Shown: positions 37,161-46,289, counted from the first letter of the stretch. The stretch is DNA of 64,000 nucleotides from Pseudomonas capeferrum (GCF_013523055.1 NZ_JAAMQM010000023.1:1-64000), one strand, 5' to 3'. The notes: a model not told the origin generated them from the sequence alone. Translations and numbers: made by a program.

Positions 37161-37949
37161 ATGTCGCAGCAGATCTTCTTCGCCCATGCCAACGGCTTTC
37201 CTTCCGCCACCTATGGCAAGCTGTTCGACGCATTGGCGCCGGACTACGAAGTCCGGCACCTCGCACAGCATGCCCATGATCCGCGGTTTCCAGTCAATGA
37301 CAACTGGAGCAGCCTGGTCGACGAGCTGCTTCACCACCTGAGCCGGCACGGCACGCCTGTCTGGGGCGTCGGCCACTCTCTGGGAGGGGTGCTGCACCTG
37401 CATGCGGCCCTGCGCTGTCCGCATCTGTATCGAGGCGTGGTCATGCTCGACTCACCGGTACTTACCCGCACGGATCAATGGCTGATCCGCATGGCCAAGA
37501 GTCTGGGCTTCATCGATCGCATCACTCCGGCCGGTCGGACGTTGGGCCGACGGGAAGCTTTCCCGGACCGAGACAGCGCGCGCAACTACTTCGCCGCCAG
37601 AAACCTGTTCCGGCATTTCGATCCGGATTGTCTGGAAGCCTATCTCGAACATGGCCTGCAGCCGACCGAAGACGGTCTGCGGCTGTGTTTCGACCCCGCT
37701 ACCGAGATCAGCATCTACCGCAGCGTGCCTCACGTCAGTCCTGGCCTGCTGAACCGGTTGCAAGTGCCCGTGGCGATGGTGGGCGGGCGCTTGAGCGGGG
37801 TGGTCGGGCGCCGACATGGCAACGCCGTGCGCTGTATCCCGCGCGGTGAGTACCATCGTGTGCCAGGCGGTCACATGTTCCCGCTCGAGCGCCCGAACGA
37901 CACCGCCAGCCTGATCAAGGGGCTGGTCGATCGCTGGGGCCGGGCATGA
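37161..37949 (+). CDS. Alpha/beta hydrolase
   Basis: The 262-residue protein has the oxyanion-hole segment FFAHANGFPSATY and the nucleophile Ser73 in GVGHSLGGVL; a terminal His lies in VPGGHMFPLERP and an Asp candidate upstream. The fold resembles thioesterase/lipase-like hydrolases. The ATG at 37161 starts directly before the first strand; longer in-frame options are without such support. It overlaps the following hydrolase by four bases, so the two form an operon and may act on related substrates. Confidence 0.85.
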   Translation: MSQQIFFAHANGFPSATYGKLFDALAPDYEVRHLAQHAHDPRFPVNDNWSSLVDELLHHLSRHGTPVWGVGHSLGGVLHLHAALRCPHLYRGVVMLDSPVLTRTDQWLIRMAKSLGFIDRITPAGRTLGRREAFPDRDSARNYFAARNLFRHFDPDCLEAYLEHGLQPTEDGLRLCFDPATEISIYRSVPHVSPGLLNRLQVPVAMVGGRLSGVVGRRHGNAVRCIPRGEYHRVPGGHMFPLERPNDTASLIKGLVDRWGRA

Positions 37950-38800
37950 GCGCGCAGGTGGAGGAGATCCGCCTGGACCTGGGGCACATCGAACTGGCCG
38001 CACACCTGTTCGGCCCCTCCGATGGCCTTCCGGTAATCGCTCTACATGGCTGGCTGGACAATGCCAACAGCTTCGCCCGCTTGGCTCCGCGCCTGCGTGG
38101 CTTGCGTATCGTCGCCCTGGACTTGGCCGGCCATGGTTATTCCGGCCATCGACCACGCGGCGCGGGTTACGCCCTGGCCGATTACGCCCATGATGTCCTG
38201 TGCGCTGCCGAACAGCTTGGTTGGCAGCGCTTTGCCCTGCTCGGGCACTCCCTGGGCGCGATCATTTCCGTGCAGCTGGCCAGCGCGCTCCCTGACCGCG
38301 TCAGCCACCTGGCATTGATCGATGGCCTGGTGCCACCTACCGGTTCCGAGCAGGATGCCGCCGAACGACTGGGCCTGGCGCTACAAGCGCAGTTGCGTCA
38401 GCAGGGCAAGCGCAAGACCGTCTATGCCACGCAGGAGGAAGGCGTGAACGCACGCATGAACGGCATGGTCGCGGTCAGCCGAGAGGCCGCGGAGCTGTTG
38501 GCGCAACGCGGCCTCATGCCGGTCGCCGGTGGCTACAGCTGGCTCAGCGACAGTCGGCTGACGCTGCCATCGCCCATGCGCCTGAGCCAGAACCAGGCCA
38601 TGGCCTTCGTTGAACGGGTGCGTTGCCCGACCTGTCTGGTCGTGGCGGAGGAAGGCATGCTGGCGCGGCGCAAACCCTTGCTGGAACGGCTACCCTTTGA
38701 GCAGGTGAGGTTGCCGGGAGGTCATCACCTGCACTTGAACGACGAGCAAGGCGCGGCCCTTGTTGCAGACTGTTTCAATCGCTTCCTTGGCTTTTCTTGA
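37946..38800 (+). CDS. Alpha/beta hydrolase
   Basis: A second hydrolase of 284 residues, different from its neighbour. It shows ALHGWLDNANSFARLAPRL (oxyanion hole, HGW), DLAGHGYSGHRP, the nucleophile Ser102 in LLGHSLGAIIS, an acid in the VVAEEGMLARR region and the catalytic His in LPGGHHLHLND. The HGWLDNA motif is common in Pseudomonas serine hydrolases of the epoxide hydrolase/esterase type. Translationally coupled to the gene before. Substrate unknown. Confidence 0.87.
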   Translation: MSAQVEEIRLDLGHIELAAHLFGPSDGLPVIALHGWLDNANSFARLAPRLRGLRIVALDLAGHGYSGHRPRGAGYALADYAHDVLCAAEQLGWQRFALLGHSLGAIISVQLASALPDRVSHLALIDGLVPPTGSEQDAAERLGLALQAQLRQQGKRKTVYATQEEGVNARMNGMVAVSREAAELLAQRGLMPVAGGYSWLSDSRLTLPSPMRLSQNQAMAFVERVRCPTCLVVAEEGMLARRKPLLERLPFEQVRLPGGHHLHLNDEQGAALVADCFNRFLGFS

Positions 38801-38909
38801 CTTGCGGGGGGCAAGTGCCGAGGCTTGGCAGGTTGAACAGGGAGACAACCATGCATATGCCAGACTATCGGAACTTCATCATCGCCACTTCAATCAGCGG
38901 GGTTGGGCG

Positions 38910-39704
38910 ATGAATACGCCGCTTCTCGTAAAATGCACACTTGCCGCCTGGCTTTGCCTGGCCAGCCCGCTGTTGTGGGCCGGCAGCCTGCCGGTGCCGA
39001 TCGACGCCAAGGTCGTCGACGAACGCCCCGCGCTGGAGCAGGAGCGGGTCTATCCGCTGGGTGGGCTGCGCAAGATCAGCGGCCGCTTGCGGGTGGACAA
39101 CAAGGTCGAGAGTCGTGGCCTGGTCAGGTCGGTCACCTACGAGCTGCCACCTGAGAGGACCGCTCGCGAAGCTTTCAACACCGCTCGCGAGGCCTTGCAG
39201 GCCGAAGGCGGCTATCCGCTGTTCTGGTGCCAGGGGCGTGACTGCGGCGAGGCCAGCCTGTGGGGCAACGAGGTGTTCAACAACGCCCGTCTCAACGGCG
39301 GTGACGAGCAACAGGCCTTCATTCTTCTGCGCCGTTCGGCCGAAGAGTCCAATACTCTGGTGTCACTCTACAGCGTCACGCGGGGCAACAGGCGCGCGTA
39401 CCTGCATGTAGAGGAATTCGTGGCCGCCGCGCCGCTGGGCGAATTGCTGCCGACGCCTGCCACGGTACTCCATCAACTGCGCGACACCGGCGTGCTCGAC
39501 TACCCTGACTTGACTGCGCCGCAGCCTGCCTGGGTAGCGCTGCTCGGGCGCAGCCTGAACCTGGACAGTACCCTGCGAGCTACCCTCAGTGGCTCCGAAG
39601 CCGAGCGCTGGCGCGAACAACTGGTCGCGGCCGGCGTGCGCAGTGCGCGCCTGGAGGTGGGCAATGCGGCAACCGACGGCCTGCACCTGGAACTGATCCG
39701 TTGA
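38910..39704 (+). CDS. DUF4892 domain exported protein
   Basis: A 264-residue protein with a signal peptide (about 1-24, LAAWLCLASPLLWAGS). It has the DUF4892 layout with SYTYELP-like VRSVTYELPPERT, a Cys pair in LFWCQGRDCGEASLWGNEVF, the YSVTRGNRRAYLHVE segment, and a C-terminal part (after about 175) that resembles an OmpA-like or periplasmic alpha/beta unit. ATG 38910 is chosen for the signal peptide. Its TGA is followed at once by the next reading frame. Function unknown; the Cys pair may form a disulfide in the periplasm. Confidence 0.8.
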   Translation: MNTPLLVKCTLAAWLCLASPLLWAGSLPVPIDAKVVDERPALEQERVYPLGGLRKISGRLRVDNKVESRGLVRSVTYELPPERTAREAFNTAREALQAEGGYPLFWCQGRDCGEASLWGNEVFNNARLNGGDEQQAFILLRRSAEESNTLVSLYSVTRGNRRAYLHVEEFVAAAPLGELLPTPATVLHQLRDTGVLDYPDLTAPQPAWVALLGRSLNLDSTLRATLSGSEAERWREQLVAAGVRSARLEVGNAATDGLHLELIR

Positions 39705-39716
39705 GTGAAACCCTTG

Positions 39717-40766
39717 ATGGTCAATAATGATCGCTTACTGATCCAGATCCTGTTGCTGGCGTTGCTGGGCGCCGGCTTGTGGGTCATGGCGCCGTTCATC
39801 TCGGCGCTGCTCTGGGGGGCGATCCTGGCGTTCGCCAGCTGGCCACTGATGCGCCTGCTGACGCGTCTTCTCGGCGGTCGGGAGAGTCTGGCCGCGGCCT
39901 TGTTGACGGGCCTGTGGATGCTGCTGGTAGTCTTGCCGCTGGTCTGGCTGGGATTCAACCTCGCCGATCATATCCGTGATGCCACGGCGTTCGTCCGCGA
40001 CGTCCAGGTCGATGGCCTGCCCGATGCGCCGGACTGGCTGGCCGACGTGCCATTGCTGGGTCCGCGGCTGGTAGCCATGTGGAGCACGCTCGACCAGCAG
40101 GGGGCAGCGCTCCTGGCCTCGGCCAAGCCTTACCTGGGGCAGGTCGGCAACTGGTTGCTGGCACGCAGCGCGCAAATTGGCGGCGGCATCCTGGAGCTTG
40201 CCCTGAGCCTGGTCTTCGTCTTCTTCTTCTATCGCGACGGGCCCCGTCTGGAAGCCTTCGTCCTGCGCCTGCTGCAACGATTGATCGGGGAGCGGGCCGG
40301 TTACTATCTGGACCTGGTAGCCGCCACGGTGCAGAGAGTCGTCAACGGAGTGATCGGCACCGCCGCAGCCCAGGGCCTGCTGGCACTGATCGGCTTCCTC
40401 ATCGCGGGCGTGCCCGGCGCTCTGGTGCTGGGCATGGTGACGTTCATGCTCAGCCTGATTCCCATGGGGCCGCCGCTGGCCTGGGTGCCCGCCACCGCCT
40501 GGCTGGTCTGGCAGGAGCATTACGGCATGGCGATCTTCCTCGGGATCTGGGGCACGTTCGTCATCAGCGGCGTGGATAACGTGCTCAAGCCTTACCTGAT
40601 AAGCCGCGGCGGCAACCTGCCGTTGGTGATCGTGCTGCTGGGAGTCTTTGGCGGCCTGATCGCTTTCGGCTTCATCGGTCTGTTCATCGGTCCGACCTTG
40701 CTGGCGGTCGCCTACAGCCTGCTGATCGACTGGAGTCGCAGTACTGCGGTATCCCCACCCCGCTGA
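39717..40766 (+). CDS. AI-2E family (UPF0118) transporter / YdiK-like permease
   Basis: The 349-residue inner-membrane protein has about eight membrane segments in the AI-2E exporter pattern, with a soluble region about residues 105-145. The terminal SGVDNVLKPYLISRGGNLPL block is diagnostic of the family. Members have been linked to AI-2 export (TqsA) and Na+/H+ antiport, but this Pseudomonas type has no proven substrate and luxS is not seen here. ATG 39717 is preferred; a GTG at 39705 directly after the previous stop would add four residues. Co-transcribed with the DUF4892 gene. Confidence 0.9.
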   Translation: MVNNDRLLIQILLLALLGAGLWVMAPFISALLWGAILAFASWPLMRLLTRLLGGRESLAAALLTGLWMLLVVLPLVWLGFNLADHIRDATAFVRDVQVDGLPDAPDWLADVPLLGPRLVAMWSTLDQQGAALLASAKPYLGQVGNWLLARSAQIGGGILELALSLVFVFFFYRDGPRLEAFVLRLLQRLIGERAGYYLDLVAATVQRVVNGVIGTAAAQGLLALIGFLIAGVPGALVLGMVTFMLSLIPMGPPLAWVPATAWLVWQEHYGMAIFLGIWGTFVISGVDNVLKPYLISRGGNLPLVIVLLGVFGGLIAFGFIGLFIGPTLLAVAYSLLIDWSRSTAVSPPR

Positions 40767-40806
40767 GGGGGCTGGCCACCCGGACCACCGCCAGTCAGAA
40801 GTCTTT

Positions 40807-40923
40807 TGTGAAGTTGATGGCCTCGTCGCGGGGCAAGCCCGCTCGCCACTGGGATTCTATCTTCGCAGCACCGCGAACCAGTGGCGAGCGGGCTTGCCCC
40901 GCGACGAGGCCATCAACTTCACA
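40807..40923. repeat. Large perfect inverted repeat of two REP sequences (REPIN-like)
   Basis: A 46-base arm (40807-40852) is repeated in perfect inverted orientation at 40878-40923 around a 25-base loop. Each arm carries the Pseudomonas REP core CGCGGGGCAAGCCCGCTCGC. The perfect identity of the arms suggests recent formation. The 380-base gap between the permease gene and the nuclease gene otherwise shows no gene. Confidence 0.88.
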
Positions 40924-41147
40924 GAGGATTCGAGAGCTGCAAGATAAGTGAAAATCGAGAGTTTTCCTCAACTAACCGACATTGATTCTCCGGGCTTGCC
41001 AGATAGCCCGGAACCGGCTTGCGCTTGGGCAGCGGTCGTTCCCGACGAAACTAGCGCCCGCGCCCCGTTGCCAAAGCTGCTTCAGGGGCATGCTGCCGAG
41101 CGTCCCTCACCCTCATCAACGCAGATGCCTCGCGCAAAGGAAAGCTG

Positions 41148-42596
41148 ATGAAGCATGCCAAACTCATGCACCACGGAGCACGTGAAGGCGTTACCGGGTC
41201 GTGCCATCAATTCTGGATGGATGACGATGCCAGCGTACTGATCGATTGTGGTCAGTTTCAGGGGGTAGACGAGAAGGAAGGGGACGACGAGGCGTTGGCC
41301 CTGGACTTTTCCATCGAAGGCATCAAGGCCCTGATCGTCACTCATGTCCACATCGATCATGTCGGGCGTATCCCGAACTTGCTGGCGGCGGGCTTCGAAG
41401 GGCCTATCCTGTGCAGCGAACCCTCGGCGCGGCTGTTGCCTATCGTGCTGGAGGATGCATACCGCCTGTCCATCAGCCGTGATCAGGAGCAGTTGGAGCG
41501 CTACCTGACGATCGTGGAACAGCGCATCATCGCCTTGCCCTATGGTAACTGGTTCACCCTGCATGAGTCTGACGGGATGGATTGCAAGGTGCGCCTGCAG
41601 CCCGCGGGCCATGTCTTGGGTTCGGCTTATGTGGAGCTGGAGCTGCAAGGTCGTGGATCCGCGAGCGAGCGCATCGTCTTCAGTGGCGATCTGGGAGCGC
41701 CCCATTCGCCGATCCTGCCTGACCTGGTGCCCCCCGAACGCGCGGATCTTCTTATATTGGAAAGCACCTACGGTGACCGTCGGCACGAAGACCGCATGCA
41801 CCGTCGAACGCGTCTGCAGGCGGCGATCGAACGTGCGCTGGCCGATCAGGGGACGGTGCTGATTCCCTCTTTCAGCATTGGCCGCACACAAGAGCTGCTG
41901 TACGAGCTGGAGGAAATCCTCCACGAGACATGTCAGGCGTCGGATGCGCCTGCCGCTGCGCCCATGCCGGACAATGACAGCGCGCCGGGCATCGACTGGC
42001 CACAGATACCGATCATCCTCGACTCGCCGCTGGCAAGCCGATTTACCAGGACGTACAAGGAGCTGCAAGACTTCTGGGACGAAGACGCCCAGACCCGTGT
42101 CGAAACAGGGCGCAAGCCGCTGTCCTTCAAGCAGCTCATTACCGTCGACAGCCACGACGAACATGCGCGTATCGTGGATCACCTCGCTGAAAGCGCGCGT
42201 CCTGCCATCGTCATCGCGGGAAACGGCATGTGCTCGGGCGGACGGATCGTCAACTACCTGAAAGCCTTGCTCGGCGACAGTCGGCACAATGTCGTTTTCG
42301 TCGGCTATCAAGGCCAGGGTACGCCGGGGCGAGATATCCAGACCTATGGGCCGCAAGGAGGCTTCGTGGTCCTGGACGGCTGCCGCGTCGACATCCGGGC
42401 CGGCATCGATAGCGTGGGTGGCTATTCGGCTCATGCCGACCAGGCGGACCTCGTGGGCTTCGTGACCCGTATGCGGGAATGGCCGAAGGAGATCCGTCTC
42501 ATTCACGGCGAAGACGAGGCCAAGCGGTGCCTGGCCGAGGTGCTGGAAGCGAACTATCGGGAAGCGGGACGGGAAGGGCGGGTGGTGATTCCCTAG
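41148..42596 (+). CDS. Metallo-beta-lactamase / beta-CASP family RNA exonuclease
   Basis: The 482-residue protein has the zinc motifs His66/His68/Asp70/His71 in VTHVHIDHVGR, His155 in QPAGHVLGSA, Asp181 in VFSGDLGAP, and the inserted beta-CASP domain ending with the SGGYSAHADQADLVGF motif near residue 430 and a final LIHGE. Such proteins (YbjX/Ysh1-like) cut or trim RNA or DNA; the bacterial long form without KH domain is usually labelled exonuclease. AAAGGAAAG supports the start. It is convergent to bphP, only 36 bases away, without a clear terminator. Confidence 0.9.
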   Translation: MKHAKLMHHGAREGVTGSCHQFWMDDDASVLIDCGQFQGVDEKEGDDEALALDFSIEGIKALIVTHVHIDHVGRIPNLLAAGFEGPILCSEPSARLLPIVLEDAYRLSISRDQEQLERYLTIVEQRIIALPYGNWFTLHESDGMDCKVRLQPAGHVLGSAYVELELQGRGSASERIVFSGDLGAPHSPILPDLVPPERADLLILESTYGDRRHEDRMHRRTRLQAAIERALADQGTVLIPSFSIGRTQELLYELEEILHETCQASDAPAAAPMPDNDSAPGIDWPQIPIILDSPLASRFTRTYKELQDFWDEDAQTRVETGRKPLSFKQLITVDSHDEHARIVDHLAESARPAIVIAGNGMCSGGRIVNYLKALLGDSRHNVVFVGYQGQGTPGRDIQTYGPQGGFVVLDGCRVDIRAGIDSVGGYSAHADQADLVGFVTRMREWPKEIRLIHGEDEAKRCLAEVLEANYREAGREGRVVIP

Positions 42597-42632
42597 TGGC
42601 CACAAGGGCAACTGGGCACCGGACCCGCTCCT

Positions 42633-44870
42633 TCATGCGCAGTCCATGGACTCGACAGCGCACGGGACCGTAAAGCGGAATTCACTGCCCTGTCCTGGCT
42701 CGCTCCGTGCCCCGATCGTGCCGCCGTGCGCCTTGATGATGCCGTGAGTGATGTAAAGGCCCAGCCCTGTGCCGTTCGGGTTGCCCTCGCGGGCCGTCCA
42801 GTAGCGGTCGAACACGTGGGGCAATTGGTTGGCGGGAATTCCCTTGCCGTTATCGCGGACACTGAAGGCGATATAGGCACCGTCGGCCGTCGCCTCTACG
42901 GTGACCTTGCCGCCCGTGTCGGTGAACTTGATCGCGTTGCCTACCAGATTGGAGAGTACCTGGAACAGCCGCTCGGGGTCGGCGTGAATCTGCAGGCTCG
43001 GTGCCGCCTCGAAGGTCAGCTCGATCGACTTGCCCGACGCCAGTGGCGCCAGCAAGGTATAGGCTTCCTCGAACATGTGGGTGACGTTCAGCGCCCTGGG
43101 CAGGATCGTGTAGCGCCCGGCTTCGATCTTCGAGGTGTCCAGCAGGTCGTCGAGCAACACGTTCATCCGGCTGGTGGCCTGTTGCATGGTACTCAGGGCC
43201 GTGGTGATCCGCCGTGAGGCATTGGTGCTATCGCCGCTGAAGGATTTCTGCAGCATGCCGCAGAGCATGGAGATCACGGTCATGGGGTTGCGCAAGTCAT
43301 GCGAAACCACCGCGACCAGTTCGTCACGGGCGCGCACGGCGGCCTGCTCCTTGATGACCTGATGGCTGAGGTCGATCTCCAGGGCCGAGCGGCGCAGGTC
43401 GTTGGCGGCGAAGTGATCGCCGTGCTGCCATTTGCGGGAAATACCTTCCATCTCGACCTTCCACAGCTCGAAGGACGTGCGTGGACGCAGTCGCAGGCCG
43501 GTGCCGGACTGCTCCATGTGCAATGGCTTGCGCGGGTCGCCGCTCCAGTTGAGCGTTTCCTTGACCTCGGGGCGGAACCACAGGATGCCGTTGGTGATCG
43601 GTTTGGGCAGGGTAAAGGCGAGCACGCCACTGGCCAGGGTGCGGTACTGCGTGGCCGGAGCAAACAGGCTGCCGAGACAGTCGCTGGAGAATACCGGCAT
43701 GCCTTGTTCCTGTATCCACTGGTGCAACTCACGGATCTGTTCCGGTTCCGGGCACAGTCCGGCGGTGCGCAGTCGCTCATCCTCGATGATCGCCACGCCG
43801 CTGGCATCTACCAGGCTCATCAAGAGAGGCGCATTTTCGGACAGGCCATCGAACACCGTGCCTTGACTGTCGTGCATGACCTGGCCCAGCTTGGCCAGGG
43901 TATCGAGCTTGGCATCACGCTGGGCCGAGAGCTGCAGGGCTTCCATCGCATTGATCTGCAACGACAGGATCTGGCCGATGGTCTTGCAAGCGCTGCGCAG
44001 GCTGCTGGGCACGTGCAAGGGCGAGCGGTTGCCACAGCTGATCAGGCCCCACAGGCGGCCATCGCTGATCAACGAAATGCTCATGGACGACAAGACGCCC
44101 ATGTTCTGCATGTACTGGCAGTGGATCGGTGAAACGCTGCGCAAGCTCGCGAAGCTGAGGTCGAGCGGGCCGTCACTGTCGGGGCGCAGCGCAGGCACGA
44201 TGGGCACCGGGGTGTAGTCGGCGTCGGGAATGATGCGCAACCAATTGTTCAGGTACAGCTGGCGTGCCTGGGCGGGAATGTCGGACGCCGGGAAGTGCAG
44301 GTCCTTGAACAGCTCCATGCCAGGTGACGACGCTTCGGCGATCACCTGGCCATGCCCATCCTCCTCGAAACGATAGATGAGCACCCGGTCATAACCCGTC
44401 AGCGCCTGGACTTCGCGCACGCTCAGGTCGTATAGCGCATCCAGGTCGCGCGTGGCTTGCAGGCGTTGCAGCAACCGGTTGAGGTGGCTGTGTGGGTCGC
44501 GGTTGCCATGGGCCAGCAGCTCCAGTTCGAAGATCAACAGCCCCTGGTGGCGGTGCATGAAACCTTCGAAGGCTTGGCCGTTGATCTTCATGTCCAGCGG
44601 CTGCAACTCGTCGGCCAGTTCTTGCTCGACCAGCCGGCGTACCTGATCGGCCAGGCAGGTGCCGAGCAGAGCGGTAAGCGGCTTGCCCAGCACCTGCTGA
44701 ACTGCCACGCCCAGCAACGCCTCGACATTGGCGCTGATCTGGAGAATTTCCAGGCCGGGCTCGCTCAAGGTCATCAGCACGCCATGAGGCTGGATCGCGG
44801 CAGGGTACTGAATAGGCTCGTTGGCACAGTTGGCCAGAAGCTGCTCGAACATCTCGTCATCATTACTCAT
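42633..44870 (-). CDS. bphP: Bacteriophytochrome histidine kinase
   Basis: The 745-residue red/far-red light sensor has PAS-GAF-PHY photosensory domains and a HisKA-HATPase output. Biliverdin-binding Cys15 lies in LLANCANEPIQYPAAIQPHG, the GAF motif PASDIP is at 194-199, a chromophore His at 250 (SPIHCQYMQNMG), the PHY tongue PRTSF at 463-467 and the kinase His524 in VVSHDLRNPM. No receiver is fused. At the GAF position where many phytochromes have CHH or CGH before a Ser-Pro, this protein has CGN (279-281), replacing the conserved second His by Asn281. It shares one base with the bphO stop, so pigment enzyme and sensor are made together. ATG 44870 leads into the Cys segment. Confidence 0.94.
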   Translation of the reverse strand: MSNDDEMFEQLLANCANEPIQYPAAIQPHGVLMTLSEPGLEILQISANVEALLGVAVQQVLGKPLTALLGTCLADQVRRLVEQELADELQPLDMKINGQAFEGFMHRHQGLLIFELELLAHGNRDPHSHLNRLLQRLQATRDLDALYDLSVREVQALTGYDRVLIYRFEEDGHGQVIAEASSPGMELFKDLHFPASDIPAQARQLYLNNWLRIIPDADYTPVPIVPALRPDSDGPLDLSFASLRSVSPIHCQYMQNMGVLSSMSISLISDGRLWGLISCGNRSPLHVPSSLRSACKTIGQILSLQINAMEALQLSAQRDAKLDTLAKLGQVMHDSQGTVFDGLSENAPLLMSLVDASGVAIIEDERLRTAGLCPEPEQIRELHQWIQEQGMPVFSSDCLGSLFAPATQYRTLASGVLAFTLPKPITNGILWFRPEVKETLNWSGDPRKPLHMEQSGTGLRLRPRTSFELWKVEMEGISRKWQHGDHFAANDLRRSALEIDLSHQVIKEQAAVRARDELVAVVSHDLRNPMTVISMLCGMLQKSFSGDSTNASRRITTALSTMQQATSRMNVLLDDLLDTSKIEAGRYTILPRALNVTHMFEEAYTLLAPLASGKSIELTFEAAPSLQIHADPERLFQVLSNLVGNAIKFTDTGGKVTVEATADGAYIAFSVRDNGKGIPANQLPHVFDRYWTAREGNPNGTGLGLYITHGIIKAHGGTIGARSEPGQGSEFRFTVPCAVESMDCA

Positions 44871-45472
44871 CACAGCAGCACCTCCCGCGCCTCGAGCCAT
44901 TGCTCGAAACAAGTGAATGTATCGATCGCCGCCCGTACCGTATTGGCCTGTTGCACAGGCGAGGCGGGGTAGCACTCGAGAAAATGCAGGAAACCGCGCC
45001 AGAGCGTTCCGGTCTCGGTGCCATAGACATCCAGGAAAGCTCCCCCAGAGTCGTGGTCGATGCCCAGGCGCTCGGCCAAGGCCCGCTTGAGCACTTGCCC
45101 GCCCAAGGTGGAGCCTTCCAGCACATACATCACGCCAAGCGCAGTCGCTTCATCCGTCACCTCCGGCAAGGCCTGGCAGCATGGCAGCGCATCGATTTCA
45201 CCAGGCGAGAGGCCGAGGGCTCGCAGATCCTGGGTCAGCGCAGGTGTCTTGGCACGACGGGCATGATCGAGCGCGGGCAGATGCGCCGCGAGTTGACGCT
45301 CCAGCGGAGCATGGAAGCCATGGTAGGCCATGAGCAGGTGGCGGTAGGCCGGCAAGTCGAAACCGGCGCTGAAGAATGGCATTCGTGCTTCCAGTCGCTT
45401 GTGCAAGGACGCGGTGCCTTGACGCAAGGCTTGAAGCAAAGGGAAAGCGGGAGAGGACAACGCTGACGGCAT
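44870..45472 (-). CDS. bphO: Biliverdin-producing heme oxygenase
   Basis: A 200-residue heme oxygenase that opens heme to biliverdin, the chromophore of BphP. The proximal heme ligand is His24 in TASLHKRLEARM, and the distal helix has YVLEGSTLGGQVLKRAL. Membership in the bphOP operon with a one-base overlap strongly supports the role as chromophore supplier and not iron scavenger. Upstream, 207 bases divide it from a divergent gene. Length and motifs are normal. Confidence 0.94.
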   Translation of the reverse strand: MPSALSSPAFPLLQALRQGTASLHKRLEARMPFFSAGFDLPAYRHLLMAYHGFHAPLERQLAAHLPALDHARRAKTPALTQDLRALGLSPGEIDALPCCQALPEVTDEATALGVMYVLEGSTLGGQVLKRALAERLGIDHDSGGAFLDVYGTETGTLWRGFLHFLECYPASPVQQANTVRAAIDTFTCFEQWLEAREVLL

Positions 45473-45679
45473 TCAGGTGGTATCTGCTGGCAGGATGAGA
45501 GGAGCACCAAGATGGCGACAGATTCGAAGTCCTGGCATCCTACAGGAATGTAGTGGGAGAGCGCGATTTTTCCTACTGGCAGTTTGACCCTTTTCTGGGT
45601 CACAAGCATTCGAATGCGAATATACCTTCGCGCTGCTCGCCGATCGCGCTCGGCCTGCGTGCTTACGCCGGAATTTCTC

Positions 45680-46246
45680 ATGAAAGCGGTTCGCCTGACC
45701 CTGATCAGTCACGCCCAGACCTTGGCACAGAAAGTCGGTCGCTTTCATCTGGAAGACGACCCGATTCTCAAGCCTGGGCCGGAGTTCTACACCGATCCTG
45801 CCATTTGCGTGATAACGGCGCCGGAGCGTCGAGCTCGGGAAACCGCGGCGCTGTTCGCCACGTCCGCCTGGTCGTCGCACGAGTTGCACGATTGCGACCT
45901 GGGGCACTGGAGCGGGATGTCGCTGAAAGCGCTGCAAGCCCAGGATCCGGCAGGTCTACGGGCCTGGCAGCAGGATCTGTCTGCCAACCCCCACGGTGGC
46001 GAGTCGATCGCCACGCTGTGCAAGCGGATCGGCAACTGGCTGGAAGCCTTCAAGACCCCTGGCCGCTGGCTGGTGGTGACGCATCCGTTCGTGCTACGGG
46101 CGGCAATGCTGCATGTGGCGCAATGCCCTCCAACCGCTTTCCATCGCATCGACGTTCTGCCCCTGGCGAAGCTGGAGTTGAGCCACGCGGGGCAGTGGAG
46201 GGTGCAGTTGACGCCGATGGACAGCGCGCGCGTTGGGGTGGGTTAG
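45680..46246 (+). CDS. Atypical histidine phosphatase superfamily protein
   Basis: The 188-residue protein has the phosphoglycerate-mutase-like fold seen in the first strand (VRLTLISHAQT), the TAPERRARETAALF segment, the DLGHWSGMSLKALQ segment, and the second His in VVTHPFVLRAA. The usual RHG at the active site is changed to Ser10-His11-Ala12: the nucleophilic His is kept but the first Arg is lost. It may be an altered or inactive phosphatase. The ATG at 45680 is the first that gives a clean N-terminal strand; no strong ribosome binding site is seen. Divergent from bphO. Confidence 0.72.
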   Translation: MKAVRLTLISHAQTLAQKVGRFHLEDDPILKPGPEFYTDPAICVITAPERRARETAALFATSAWSSHELHDCDLGHWSGMSLKALQAQDPAGLRAWQQDLSANPHGGESIATLCKRIGNWLEAFKTPGRWLVVTHPFVLRAAMLHVAQCPPTAFHRIDVLPLAKLELSHAGQWRVQLTPMDSARVGVG

Positions 46247-46289
46247 ATCTTTTCAGGCCTTTGGGATAGCGCTTGTGGACGCGGGGTGC

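Noticed and set aside
40807..40923. CRISPR-like repeat arrangement
   Set aside because: Only two repeat copies, in inverted order and with REP cores; no spacer series and no cas genes.
40948..41148. Short + strand open frame before the beta-CASP nuclease gene
   Set aside because: No ribosome binding site, Pro/Ser-rich composition without motif; it is more likely leader sequence.
42633..45472. Idea that the bphOP and nuclease genes form a horizontally acquired light-response island
   Set aside because: Base composition and codon use look like those of neighbours, and no integrase, tRNA or direct repeats flank the region.
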